Shown here: positions 8,183 to 16,088 of the stretch, piece after piece
How positions within the stretch are numbered: position 1 is the stretch's first letter
How the letters are laid out: each line of letters starts with the position of its first letter
Assembly (NCBI GenBank): GCA_021157415.1
Contig: JAGGWN010000085.1
Span: 1 to 39,022 of the forward strand
Origin: Bacteroidales bacterium
GTDB lineage: Bacteria; Bacteroidota; Bacteroidia; Bacteroidales; VadinHA17
Reading direction: 5' to 3'
DNA: 39,022 bases
Position numbers and translations under genes: made by a program
Notes under the pieces: model-generated
What the model was told of the DNA's origin: nothing
Seen by the model: the letters and a program-made list of their open reading frames with translations, nothing else
Databases searched by the model: none

Positions 8183-8253
8183 TGTGCACTTATGACAGAT
8201 TGCGGTAAAGAAAACACCTTGGTTTTTCTATTTTTCAGCAGGATTATTATCCC

Positions 8254-8261
8254 TACTTTTG
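8254..8261 (+). promoter_or_regulatory. Candidate -7 promoter box for the PurF-like gene
   Basis: TACTTTTG matches TAnnTTTG exactly, 34 nt before the ATG at 8296. The -33 position shows only a T-run (TTTT at 8231-8234), so the upstream box is weak. It lies in the 113-nt gap after the SPOR gene, suggesting a separate transcript. Confidence 0.45.
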
Positions 8262-8295
8262 CAGGCAACGTCCAAATAATTAATTTGAGACTTTT

Positions 8296-10194
8296 ATGAG
8301 TGATGCAATTCAACATGAATGCGGGATTGTGCTGATACGGCTGAAAAAATCCCTTGAATATTACCGGATCAATTATGGCAGTTGGCAATATGGGTTGAAT
8401 AAGTTATATCTTCTGATGGAAAAACAGCATAACCGCGGACAGGACGGTGCCGGTGCTGTTTGCCTGAAAATGGATATGCCACCCGGGGTGAAATATTTGT
8501 TCCGGTACCGTTCCAATGCGGACAATCCTATTCAGTTTGTATTTTCCAAGATCAACAAGCGACTTTCCCCAAAAAATCACTCGGCCGAATTGATCCATGA
8601 TCCGGTGTGGGCCAAGGAAAACATCCCCTTTGCCGGAGAGTTGTATATGGGTCATCTCCGCTACGGTACGTTCGGGAAAAACAGCATTGAGCACGTGCAT
8701 CCGGTGATGCGCGAAAATAACTGGCGATCCAGAAACCTCGTGTTGGCCGGCAACTTCAATATGACCAATACGGATGAGCTATTTAAAAGCCTCCTGGCTA
8801 TCGGACAAACGCCGAAGGATATTTCCGATACGGTAACCGTCCTGGAGAATGTTGGTCATTTTCTGGATGAAGAGAATGAATCTCTGTTCAGAAAATTTAA
8901 AAGAGCAGGTTATACCAAACAGGAAATATCTCCTTTGATCGAAGAGAATCTGAATGTAGGAGATATCCTCAGAAAAGCCAGCAAACACTGGGATGGAGGA
9001 TATGTTATCACCGGTATGATCGGCCACGGAGATGCTTTTGTACTGCGGGATCCCTGGGGCATACGTCCGGCGTTTTATTATGAAAATGATGATATTGTGG
9101 TGAGTGCCTCCGAAAGACCGGTTATCCAGACCGCCCTGAATGTATCTTATGAGAATGTGAAGGAAATACCGCCGGGAAAAGCTTTGATTATCAAAAAAAA
9201 CGGAAAAACCAGCTTTGAACAAATCCGGAAGAAGCGGCGTGTCAGATCTTGCTCTTTTGAACGGATCTATTTTTCACGGGGGAGTGATGCAGATATATAC
9301 AAGGAGAGAAAAAAATTGGGAGAGTTGCTGGTACCGCATATTTTGAAAGTGTTGGATAATGATCTGGATAATACGGTGTTTTCTTATATTCCCAATACAG
9401 CGGAGACGGCTTTTTACGGGATGATCAAAGGGCTGGAAGATGAAATGAATAAGGATAAAGTACGTAAGATCATGAAACTGCCTTTGCCACTGGATCCTAA
9501 AAAAGTGGAAGAGATCATGCATATTCGTCCCCGGGCTGAAAAAGTTGCGATCAAAGATATAAAGTTAAGGACCTTCATCGCCCAGGATGCCGGAAGAAAA
9601 GATATGGTAGGTCATGTGTATGATGTGACATACGGTATTGTGCGTAATAATAAGGATAACCTGGTGGTGATAGATGATTCGATTGTCAGGGGAACCACCC
9701 TGCGTGAGAGCATTATCCGGATTCTCGATCGCCTGAACCCGAAAAGAATAGTTGTTATCTCTTCATCCCCCCAGATCAGGTATCCAGACTGTTATGGAAT
9801 AGACATGGCCAAACTGTCTGATTTTATTGCTTTCAAAGCAGCCATTGAACTTCTGAAAGATACGGGCCGGGAGGATATTATCAATACTGTGTATCTGAAA
9901 GCAAAAGAACAGGATAAACTGCCCGGAGAGAAAATCCCTAATTATGTAAAGGAAATCTACAAGCCGTTTTCTGCTGAAGATATCTCCGATAAAATAGGAT
10001 CTATGCTCAAAACCCATGAGGTAAGGGCCGACGTAAAGATTGTTTATCAGACCATTGAAAGCCTGCATAAAGCAATTCCGGATTTTCTGGGTGACTGGTA
10101 TTTCACGGGCAATTATCCTACACCCGGCGGGAACAGAGTGGTGAATAAATCCTTTATCAATTATATTGAAGGCAGGGATGAGCGGGCCTATTGA
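8296..10194 (+). CDS. PurF-type amidophosphoribosyltransferase, long Bacteroidota form
   Basis: A 632-residue class II glutamine amidotransferase fused to a phosphoribosyltransferase domain. The N-terminal catalytic cysteine is Cys9 (HECGI) after an eight-residue propeptide that would have to be removed. RGQDGAG and GHLRYGTFG are further amidotransferase motifs. The PRPP-binding loop VVIDDSIVRGTT lies at about 457-468. The chemistry expected is glutamine plus PRPP giving phosphoribosylamine, the first step of purine synthesis. It is about 130 residues longer than the well-known PurF of 500 residues, with extra sequence in the amidotransferase half (for example about 55-85 and 175-220) and a C-terminal tail. 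Bacteroidota may also carry a short PurF elsewhere, so I do not assign the gene symbol. It ends 6 nt from the convergent gls operon. Confidence 0.85.
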   Translation: MSDAIQHECGIVLIRLKKSLEYYRINYGSWQYGLNKLYLLMEKQHNRGQDGAGAVCLKMDMPPGVKYLFRYRSNADNPIQFVFSKINKRLSPKNHSAELIHDPVWAKENIPFAGELYMGHLRYGTFGKNSIEHVHPVMRENNWRSRNLVLAGNFNMTNTDELFKSLLAIGQTPKDISDTVTVLENVGHFLDEENESLFRKFKRAGYTKQEISPLIEENLNVGDILRKASKHWDGGYVITGMIGHGDAFVLRDPWGIRPAFYYENDDIVVSASERPVIQTALNVSYENVKEIPPGKALIIKKNGKTSFEQIRKKRRVRSCSFERIYFSRGSDADIYKERKKLGELLVPHILKVLDNDLDNTVFSYIPNTAETAFYGMIKGLEDEMNKDKVRKIMKLPLPLDPKKVEEIMHIRPRAEKVAIKDIKLRTFIAQDAGRKDMVGHVYDVTYGIVRNNKDNLVVIDDSIVRGTTLRESIIRILDRLNPKRIVVISSSPQIRYPDCYGIDMAKLSDFIAFKAAIELLKDTGREDIINTVYLKAKEQDKLPGEKIPNYVKEIYKPFSAEDISDKIGSMLKTHEVRADVKIVYQTIESLHKAIPDFLGDWYFTGNYPTPGGNRVVNKSFINYIEGRDERAY

Positions 10195-10200
10195 CCCGGA

Positions 10201-11160
10201 TCAGGCATTGTCCAAACGATAGTCTTCGTCGTATGTCGTCAAATGCCGGTCAACCTTATCCAGGTACAGGTCTTTCAGGGTGATCATTAACCCGGTTTCT
10301 TCCACATCCCCGAACTCATCGTTGATCACAGTGCCGAAAATCTTCATGGTGGGGGAAAGATTCATATAGGAATTAAACAAGGGGGGGATGTTTTCTCCAA
10401 GATTTCTGACAGCCTGTGAAAGGATCTTATAATTTTCAAAATAATCCTTCCCCGAGAAGATTTTCTCCATTTCCTTCTTATCATATTCCGGTTTCAAGGG
10501 TTTGATAGGAATAACCAGACTCTCACGGTCTCCGAAGTACTTGTCAAGAAAATACAGGATCAGGTCACGGGCTTCTTTCTGGAAATGCGGATACATCGTC
10601 ATCTTCCCGAAAAAGTATTTTACACCCGGGTTGTCAATAACCACGGCACCCAGACCGTCCCACAGATTATCCAATGCAAAGATGCCTTTCCGGGCGGATT
10701 TTCCGGTTTGCTGATAATGCGGTTGTACGAAAGATCTGCCCAGTTCTACCAGATAAGGTAAATATTCTCTGACGAATTTATTACTGAAACGAAACAGATG
10801 AGAAGTGGCCAGCCAGGACAGATCAATATCACGCCGGCAGATAAGAAAGCGGTAACCTCCCAGAATTTCACGGGCCTCCGGGTCCCAGACAATGAGTTGT
10901 TTATAAGGGTGATCCCCTATATCAAATTCATCGATGTCAAGGCTTTTCCCCGTACCTCCTCCGGCCTCACGAAAGCTGATCTCGCGCAGTCGCCCCAGCT
11001 CCCGCATCAGGTTGGGAGAGTCCTGGTATGTGAATATATATACCTCATTGTCTCCTTTGTTCGTCTTTCTGATAAACTTGTCAGGAGTAAGTTCCTTTAG
11101 GATTAGTTCTCTTGGTACCGAAGGAATGATGTCTTCCATGGGAATGAGTATTTTTTGCAA
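10201..11160 (-). CDS. glsB: GNAT-fold N-acyltransferase, GlsB/OlsB-like (glycine lipid synthesis)
   Basis: A 319-residue protein of the OlsB/hemolysin-like acyltransferase group. The core reads RLREISFREAGGGTGKS, then a strand IVWDPEAREILGGYRF and YLVELGRSFVQPHYQ, the same blocks seen in ornithine-lipid N-acyltransferases. In Bacteroides thetaiotaomicron the homologous gene glsB makes N-acyl glycine and works with glsA, and the two genes are adjacent there as here. Expected reaction: transfer of a 3-hydroxy fatty acyl chain to glycine at the inner membrane. It is the second gene of the operon, starting 2 nt after glsA stops. The family call is firm. Glycine as the amino acid is inferred from the gene pair and phylum. 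Confidence 0.8.
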   Translation of the reverse strand: MQKILIPMEDIIPSVPRELILKELTPDKFIRKTNKGDNEVYIFTYQDSPNLMRELGRLREISFREAGGGTGKSLDIDEFDIGDHPYKQLIVWDPEAREILGGYRFLICRRDIDLSWLATSHLFRFSNKFVREYLPYLVELGRSFVQPHYQQTGKSARKGIFALDNLWDGLGAVVIDNPGVKYFFGKMTMYPHFQKEARDLILYFLDKYFGDRESLVIPIKPLKPEYDKKEMEKIFSGKDYFENYKILSQAVRNLGENIPPLFNSYMNLSPTMKIFGTVINDEFGDVEETGLMITLKDLYLDKVDRHLTTYDEDYRLDNA

Positions 11161-11162
11161 AT

Positions 11163-12002
11163 TTAATCGTTTGTTTTATTCATGGTACTACCGATTGAAT
11201 AAACAATATCCTTTACATAATCTGCCCATTCCTTAGCTGTGCGGGTTCTGTCAAAAAAAGTGTAAGGAATGGGTCGGCCAACTTTTAAAATCAGTTTTTT
11301 CCCGCGTTGTTTGAACATTTCATTAGGCAGGTAAATCATCTCGATATTGGATTTTATTCCCAGTAAAACCCGGAGATTGGCAAGATTGTAAAAAAAGTTG
11401 GAGTTCCTTCCCGAAAAATACACGGGAATAATGTCCCTTTTGTATTCAATAGCCTTGGTAATAAAATGTTTTTTCCACTCCAGGTCCACAATCTTCCCTC
11501 TGATCTTTCTGGAACAAAGACCGGCAGGAAAATATAGTATCTGGCTGTCTGAAGCATAGGCTTCTTCAATGGCACGGACAGCATCCCTGCTTTGGCTCCC
11601 GTGCTTGTTAATGGGAAGAAAAACAGGGTCCAGGTTCTTGATGTTGAGAAGAAAATCGTTTACGGGAAATTTGAGATCCGGGAAGATCCTTCCTATAACA
11701 TGAATAAATACAAGCCCGTCTAACCCTCCAAGAGGATGATTGGAGACAAATATAAACCGGCCCTGTTCCGGAATGTTTTCCAGATCTTCGGCAGAATATG
11801 AAATACCCATATAATCCAACGTTTTTTCTACAAAATCCAATCCTTCCTGTTCATGGAAACGTTGGATTATTTCATTTAAATCATCCTGATGAATGATCTT
11901 CTTCAGATAGCGTAAAACAAAACCGGGCAGTACTTTCAGTAACCGGGGATTCTTATCTTCTATGGCTTTCTCAACATCAATGAGTAACGACTTTTCTGTC
12001 AT
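11163..12002 (-). CDS. glsA: PlsC-like O-acyltransferase, GlsA-like
   Basis: A 279-residue lysophospholipid acyltransferase-family protein. The catalytic motif is NHPLGGLDG near residue 88, the variant with five residues between His and Asp that is typical of this branch; classical PlsC has four. A second block, ILYFPAGLCSRK, corresponds to the phosphate/acceptor-binding FPEGTRS-type motif. In B. thetaiotaomicron the homologue glsA adds the second acyl chain to N-acyl glycine. It is the first gene of the minus-strand operon, 201 nt from the divergent mraZ. A candidate promoter lies at 12031-12065. The family is firm; the substrate is inferred from its pairing with the glsB-like gene. Confidence 0.8.
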   Translation of the reverse strand: MTEKSLLIDVEKAIEDKNPRLLKVLPGFVLRYLKKIIHQDDLNEIIQRFHEQEGLDFVEKTLDYMGISYSAEDLENIPEQGRFIFVSNHPLGGLDGLVFIHVIGRIFPDLKFPVNDFLLNIKNLDPVFLPINKHGSQSRDAVRAIEEAYASDSQILYFPAGLCSRKIRGKIVDLEWKKHFITKAIEYKRDIIPVYFSGRNSNFFYNLANLRVLLGIKSNIEMIYLPNEMFKQRGKKLILKVGRPIPYTFFDRTRTAKEWADYVKDIVYSIGSTMNKTND

Positions 12003-12030
12003 ATCTGAAATTGTCGGATGAATGGATTAT

Positions 12031-12065
12031 CAAATTTATAAAAACCTCTGATATTCCATGCCAAA
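12031..12065 (-). promoter_or_regulatory. Candidate promoter for the gls operon
   Basis: Read on the minus strand, a -33 TTTG (12065-12062) is followed after 23 nt by TAAATTTG (12038-12031), an exact TAnnTTTG. The spacing is at the long end of what the phylum uses. The start codon of glsA is 29 nt downstream. Confidence 0.5.
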
Positions 12066-12130
12066 CATACATTTTCTTTCAAAAAAATATCCCCCGAAAA
12101 GCACAAGAACCAAAAAAGTTATCAACAAAA

Positions 12131-12165
12131 TGGTAAAAAATGGGAAGAAGTGGTGAAAAGTGGTA
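12131..12165 (+). promoter_or_regulatory. MraZ operator: four TGG(T/G)N boxes at 10-bp period
   Basis: TGGTA, TGGGA, TGGTG and TGGTA start at 12131, 12141, 12151 and 12161, an exact 10-bp period with 5-nt A-rich spacers. MraZ of E. coli is known to bind TGGGN repeats with 5-nt spacers upstream of its own gene, so these are almost certainly the autoregulatory sites of the dcw operon. They end 39 nt before the mraZ ATG, in or just upstream of the expected -33 region, which fits repression. Confidence 0.85.
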
Positions 12166-12181
12166 ATATTTTATTTATTTT

Positions 12182-12190
12182 TACTTTTTG
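12182..12190 (+). promoter_or_regulatory. Near-consensus -7 box for the dcw operon
   Basis: TACTTTTTG differs from TAnnTTTG by one extra T. It lies 14 nt before the mraZ ATG and 16 nt after the last MraZ box, so the -33 contact would fall on the MraZ boxes. This is the only reasonable promoter seen before mraZ. Confidence 0.4.
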
Positions 12191-12203
12191 AAACTCTGTA
12201 GTT

Positions 12204-12671
12204 ATGAGCACATTTATCGGGGAATATACTTGCAAAGTAGATAACAAAGGAAGGATTCTGTTTCCGTCGGCGCTGAAAAGGCAGATAAAACCGGAGGTTC
12301 AGGATCGTTTTGTGATCAAGAAAGACATTTTTGATCGTTGTTTGGTTTTGTTTACCATGGAAGAATGGGACCGGCAGAATGAGTTGATCCGTAGCCGGTT
12401 AAATCCATATAACAAAGAGCATAATGTTTTTTTGCGGAACTTTTACAGAGGGGCTGCCGAAATTGTGCTGGACGGGAACAACCGGATGTTGATTCCGAAA
12501 AGGTTGTTGCAGGCTGTCGGCATTGGAAAAACTGTTGTATTGGCCGGCATGGATAGCAAAATAGAAATATGGGCTGAAGAAACATATACTTCAATAGAAG
12601 CTTCCGAAGATGACTTTGCCATGCTTGCGGAGAAAATCATGGGAAATGGGAATAAAGAAAAAAGCGAATGA
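12204..12671 (+). CDS. mraZ: MraZ, transcriptional regulator of the dcw cluster
   Basis: A 155-residue DNA-binding protein with two SpoVT/AbrB-like half-domains. The first contains VDNKGRILFPSALK (residues about 12-25), the second LDGNNRMLIPKRLLQ (about 89-103); these DxKGR-type loops contact DNA. MraZ forms ring-shaped oligomers that bind repeated boxes upstream of its gene, four of which are present at 12131-12165. It is the first gene of the dcw operon and overlaps rsmH by 4 nt. The length is normal for the family. The start ATG gives the canonical FIGEYTCKVD beginning. Confidence 0.97.
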   Translation: MSTFIGEYTCKVDNKGRILFPSALKRQIKPEVQDRFVIKKDIFDRCLVLFTMEEWDRQNELIRSRLNPYNKEHNVFLRNFYRGAAEIVLDGNNRMLIPKRLLQAVGIGKTVVLAGMDSKIEIWAEETYTSIEASEDDFAMLAEKIMGNGNKEKSE

Positions 12672-13567
12672 GTTCGTATCATACACCTGTTCTGCTGGAA
12701 GAGAGCATTGCCGGGTTAAATATACGTCCGGATGGAATTTATGTGGATCTGACCTTTGGTGGCGGAGGTCATACAAGAGCCATTTTGTCCAGGCTGGATA
12801 AAGGGAGGGTGATTGCTTTTGATCAGGACGAAGCCAGTCTGGACAATGCTCCTGATGATAAACGTTTTGTTTTTCTTCAGCAAAACTTCAGATTTCTGAA
12901 GAACAATTTAAGGTATTTGGGTATTCTGCAAGTGGATGGCATCCTGGCTGATCTGGGTGTGTCTTCCCATCATTTTGATGATGGGGAAAGAGGCTTTTCA
13001 TTCAGGGCAGAGGCCGAACTGGATATGAGAATGAATAAGAGGAACAAAAAAACAGCGGCAGATGTTTTAAACCGGTATTCCGAAGCAGAGCTGGAACGTG
13101 TTTTCAGAGAGTTTGCGGAAATACGGTACCCCGGCCGGTTGGTAGTGTTGATACTGCGGGCCAGGGAAAAAAGAAGGATTCGTACAACGGGTGATCTGCT
13201 TGAAGTTTTGAAACCTATGACCCGCGGAAGGAAGTCCAATAAATTTCTTGCCCGTATTTTTCAGGCTCTTCGCATAGAGGTCAATGAAGAAATGGATGCA
13301 CTCAGGGAGATGCTCGAACAAACACCCGGGGTTACTGCCCGGGGGGGAAGACTGGTGGTGATCTCCTATCATTCGCTGGAAGACCGGATGATAAAAACTT
13401 TTATGAAAACAGGTTCAACAATCCCCGTGGAGGAGGTGAACCCTTTTGGACCAAGCCAACCTCCTTTCAAAATGGTGAACAAAAAAGTGATCGTTCCCAC
13501 AGAGACAGAGATCTCGCGGAACTCCAGATCCCGCAGTGCCAAACTGAGAATAGCCGAACGAATATAG
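12668..13567 (+). CDS. rsmH: 16S rRNA m4C1402 methyltransferase RsmH (MraW)
   Basis: A 299-residue S-adenosylmethionine-dependent methyltransferase that makes N4-methylcytidine at 16S rRNA position 1402. It begins with YHTPVLLEE, the usual start, and carries the SAM-binding loop DLTFGGGGHT (residues about 27-36). Other family blocks are ILADLGVSSHHFDD, GFSFRAEAELDMRMN, ARIFQALRIEVN and RLVVISYHSLEDRM. The last is the conserved catalytic-region block. Full length. It overlaps mraZ by 4 nt (ATGA), so translation is coupled; ftsL follows after 16 nt. Confidence 0.97.
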   Translation: MSSYHTPVLLEESIAGLNIRPDGIYVDLTFGGGGHTRAILSRLDKGRVIAFDQDEASLDNAPDDKRFVFLQQNFRFLKNNLRYLGILQVDGILADLGVSSHHFDDGERGFSFRAEAELDMRMNKRNKKTAADVLNRYSEAELERVFREFAEIRYPGRLVVLILRAREKRRIRTTGDLLEVLKPMTRGRKSNKFLARIFQALRIEVNEEMDALREMLEQTPGVTARGGRLVVISYHSLEDRMIKTFMKTGSTIPVEEVNPFGPSQPPFKMVNKKVIVPTETEISRNSRSRSAKLRIAERI

Positions 13568-13570
13568 CAC

Positions 13571-13576
13571 AGGAGG
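13571..13576 (+). promoter_or_regulatory. Strong Shine-Dalgarno sequence before ftsL
   Basis: AGGAGG, extended to AGGAGGAGAGG, ends 7 nt before the ftsL ATG at 13584. Bacteroidota starts usually lack such sequences, and most other genes in this window do. It fixes the ftsL start and suggests this gene is translated by classical anti-SD pairing. Confidence 0.6.
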
Positions 13577-13583
13577 AGAGGTC

Positions 13584-13955
13584 ATGAACCAACAGATTGA
13601 GTTTATTGAGGATACAGAACCAAAAGTAGCTAAAAAAAACACATTTCGTTCATTCATTGATGGAACGGTGCTGGCCAATCAGGTGATCATTAAACAGTTG
13701 CCGTATATCCTGTTTCTGACTTTTCTGGCTATGATCTATATAGGGAACCGTTATCACGCGGAGAAGATCGTAAGGGAATCTACCCGGCTGAAAAAAGAGA
13801 TCCAGGAGTTACGGGCCGAATCGATTTCCACTTCGGCGGAGTTGATGTATAAAAGTACAAAGACACAGGTACTGAGGGCGATAAATAAAAAAAATCTCGG
13901 TTTGGAAGAACCTGTTGTTCCACCCGGGAAAATTGTGATTGAAAAAGGAAGATAA
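13584..13955 (+). CDS. ftsL: FtsL-like divisome membrane protein
   Basis: A 123-residue bitopic membrane protein. The cytoplasmic N-terminus is about 40 residues, followed by one transmembrane segment (LPYILFLTFLAMIYIGN, about 40-57). A periplasmic helix with heptad-like spacing (EKIVRESTRLKKEIQELRAES) is expected to form a coiled coil. This is the layout of the Bacteroidota FtsL family. FtsL acts with FtsQ and FtsB-like proteins to activate FtsW-FtsI septal synthesis. Sequence conservation is low, so position between rsmH and the transpeptidase gene is a large part of the evidence. The upstream AGGAGG sets the start. It ends 4 nt before ftsI. Confidence 0.85.
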   Translation: MNQQIEFIEDTEPKVAKKNTFRSFIDGTVLANQVIIKQLPYILFLTFLAMIYIGNRYHAEKIVRESTRLKKEIQELRAESISTSAELMYKSTKTQVLRAINKKNLGLEEPVVPPGKIVIEKGR

Positions 13956-13959
13956 TCAT

Positions 13960-16083
13960 ATGTCCTTGAAAAAAGATATCGTTTGGCGTGTGGCTGTAAT
14001 TTACCTGGGTATGTTATTGCTGGGCATTCTCATTTTAGGGAGGATTATATATCTGCAGATGGTCCAGGGAAACAAATATACTGAGCTGTCGGCCGAACAG
14101 ACTCTTCATGATTTCAGCATACGGCCCAATCGCGGAGACATCCTTGCCACTGACGGACGCCTGTTAAGCAGTTCTGTCCCATACTATGAGATACGATTGG
14201 ATCTGAAGAGCAATGCCCTGAACCCGGAGGTTTTCAAAAAAAATCTCGATGCACTCTCAATGCGTTTATCCTCTTTATTCGGGGATAAGCCCTCATGGCA
14301 ATATAAAAACGAGCTGCTGAGAGCTTTCCGGAAGAAAAACAGGTATTACCTGTTGAAAAGAAATGTGACCTACCGGCAGATGAAAAAGTTGAAGTCCTTT
14401 CCGGTGTTCAGGTTGGGAAGGTATAAAGGCGGATTAATTATCATACAGACCAACAAAAGGATCCTTCCCCAGCGGGAACTGGCAGCCCGGACCATCGGGT
14501 ATATCAATAGTGATGGCCGACCGAATGTAGTCGGGATAGAGGGTGCTTATGACGAGGTGCTCAGGGGACAGGAAGGAATGCGGCTGATGCAAAAGTTGTC
14601 AGGAAATGTGTGGATGCCCCTGAAAGATGGTAACGAGATAGAACCGAAAGATGGTTATGATGTGGTGACAACCATGGATATAGATATTCAGGATGTGGCT
14701 GAAAATTCATTAAAAAAACAGTTGATACACAATAATGCAGATCACGGTACGGTAATCCTGATGGAGGTGAAAACCGGCGATATCAAAGCCATTGCCAATT
14801 TGGAGAGGGATAAGGAAGGGAACTACAGAGAACTTTACAACTATGCAATTGGAGAAAGTATTGAACCGGGTTCTACCTTTAAACTACCTGTCCTGGTGGC
14901 CGGACTGGAAGACGGAGCCTTTTCCATTGATGATACGGTTGATACCGACCATGGAAAGATAAAATTTTACGATAAAGTGATTCGCGACACTAAAGTTGGA
15001 GGATATGGAAAGATCACGGTGAAGAGGGTGCTGGAGGTTTCTTCTAATGTGGGAATGTCCAAGCTGATTATGGATCATTATGCAGATCATCCCCGCGAGT
15101 TGATTGACCGTCTTTACAGTATGCGGCTGAACAAAAAACTCGGTATTGAGATCAAGGGTGAAGGGATGCCGATGATACGTTACCCCGGTGATAAATATTG
15201 GTCGGGGATTTCGCTGGCGATGATCTCGCATGGTTATGAAGTACGTATGACCCCTTTGCAGATCCTGGCGTTTTACAATGCTATAGCAAATGATGGAGTG
15301 ATGGTAAAACCCAGGTTTGTAAAAGCATTGAAATATCATGGCAGAACAGTAAAAAAATATGGAGTCGAAGTACTTAACCCTTCCGTTTGCTCTAAATCTA
15401 CACTGGAAAAAGCACATAAAATGCTGGAAGGAGTGGTAGAAAACGGCACGGCTAAAAATCTGAGAAACAATGTTTATAAAATAGCCGGCAAAACCGGGAC
15501 CGCTCAGATTGCTAACGAAAAATACGGTTACCGGATAAACCACAAGATTAGTTATGTGGCTTCTTTTGTTGGTTACTTTCCGGCTGATGACCCGAAGTAT
15601 TCCTGTATTGTGGTGGTGAGTGCTCCTTCCAACTCGGTGTATTACGGGAATCTGGTTGCCGGACCGGTATTTCGTGAAGTGGCGGATAAAGTTTATGCTT
15701 CAAGCCCGGGTATGCAACGGGATTATCTGGCCTATGCGGATCATGCCAACAGCGCCCCTTACAGCAAGAACGGATTCATGCCAGAAACAGAGTATGTTTT
15801 CAAAAAAATGGGAGTCTCCTTTACGCGGGATAAGCAGGGAGCAGATGATTGGATACGGGTGAGTAGCAGAGACAGTGTTGTTTATGTGAGACCCTTGAAA
15901 GTGAATGATTTTCTGGTGCCTAATGTGAAAGGGATGGGACTGAAAGATGCTTTGTTTTTGTTGGAGAAAGAAGGCCTCCAGGTGATAACAAATGGCTGGG
16001 GTACTGTAAGAAACCAATCACTTCCACCGGGTACCCGGGCACGGAAAGGGATGGTGATTCATCTTGAAATGAGCTTGAAATAA
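13960..16083 (+). CDS. ftsI: Septal peptidoglycan transpeptidase (class B PBP) with C-terminal PASTA domain
   Basis: A 707-residue class B penicillin-binding protein. It has one N-terminal transmembrane segment (about 10-32), a PBP dimerisation domain (starting RPNRGDILATDGR), then the transpeptidase domain. The three active-site motifs are present: SxxK as Ser305-Thr-Phe-Lys308, SxN as Ser361-Ser-Asn363, and KTG at 511-513. A single PASTA domain follows at the end (DFLVPNVKGMGLKDAL to HLEMS). FtsI crosslinks septal peptidoglycan with FtsW. I chose the ATG at 13960; a TTG at 13939 would overlap ftsL. The PASTA tail makes it resemble SpoVD/PBP2x in layout rather than enteric FtsI, as is common in Bacteroidota. 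Confidence 0.95.
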   Translation: MSLKKDIVWRVAVIYLGMLLLGILILGRIIYLQMVQGNKYTELSAEQTLHDFSIRPNRGDILATDGRLLSSSVPYYEIRLDLKSNALNPEVFKKNLDALSMRLSSLFGDKPSWQYKNELLRAFRKKNRYYLLKRNVTYRQMKKLKSFPVFRLGRYKGGLIIIQTNKRILPQRELAARTIGYINSDGRPNVVGIEGAYDEVLRGQEGMRLMQKLSGNVWMPLKDGNEIEPKDGYDVVTTMDIDIQDVAENSLKKQLIHNNADHGTVILMEVKTGDIKAIANLERDKEGNYRELYNYAIGESIEPGSTFKLPVLVAGLEDGAFSIDDTVDTDHGKIKFYDKVIRDTKVGGYGKITVKRVLEVSSNVGMSKLIMDHYADHPRELIDRLYSMRLNKKLGIEIKGEGMPMIRYPGDKYWSGISLAMISHGYEVRMTPLQILAFYNAIANDGVMVKPRFVKALKYHGRTVKKYGVEVLNPSVCSKSTLEKAHKMLEGVVENGTAKNLRNNVYKIAGKTGTAQIANEKYGYRINHKISYVASFVGYFPADDPKYSCIVVVSAPSNSVYYGNLVAGPVFREVADKVYASSPGMQRDYLAYADHANSAPYSKNGFMPETEYVFKKMGVSFTRDKQGADDWIRVSSRDSVVYVRPLKVNDFLVPNVKGMGLKDALFLLEKEGLQVITNGWGTVRNQSLPPGTRARKGMVIHLEMSLK

Positions 16084-16088
16084 CTTGT

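Noticed and set aside
14884-15543. A 219-residue minus-strand frame opposite ftsI
   Set aside because: Antisense to the transpeptidase domain with all active-site motifs present.
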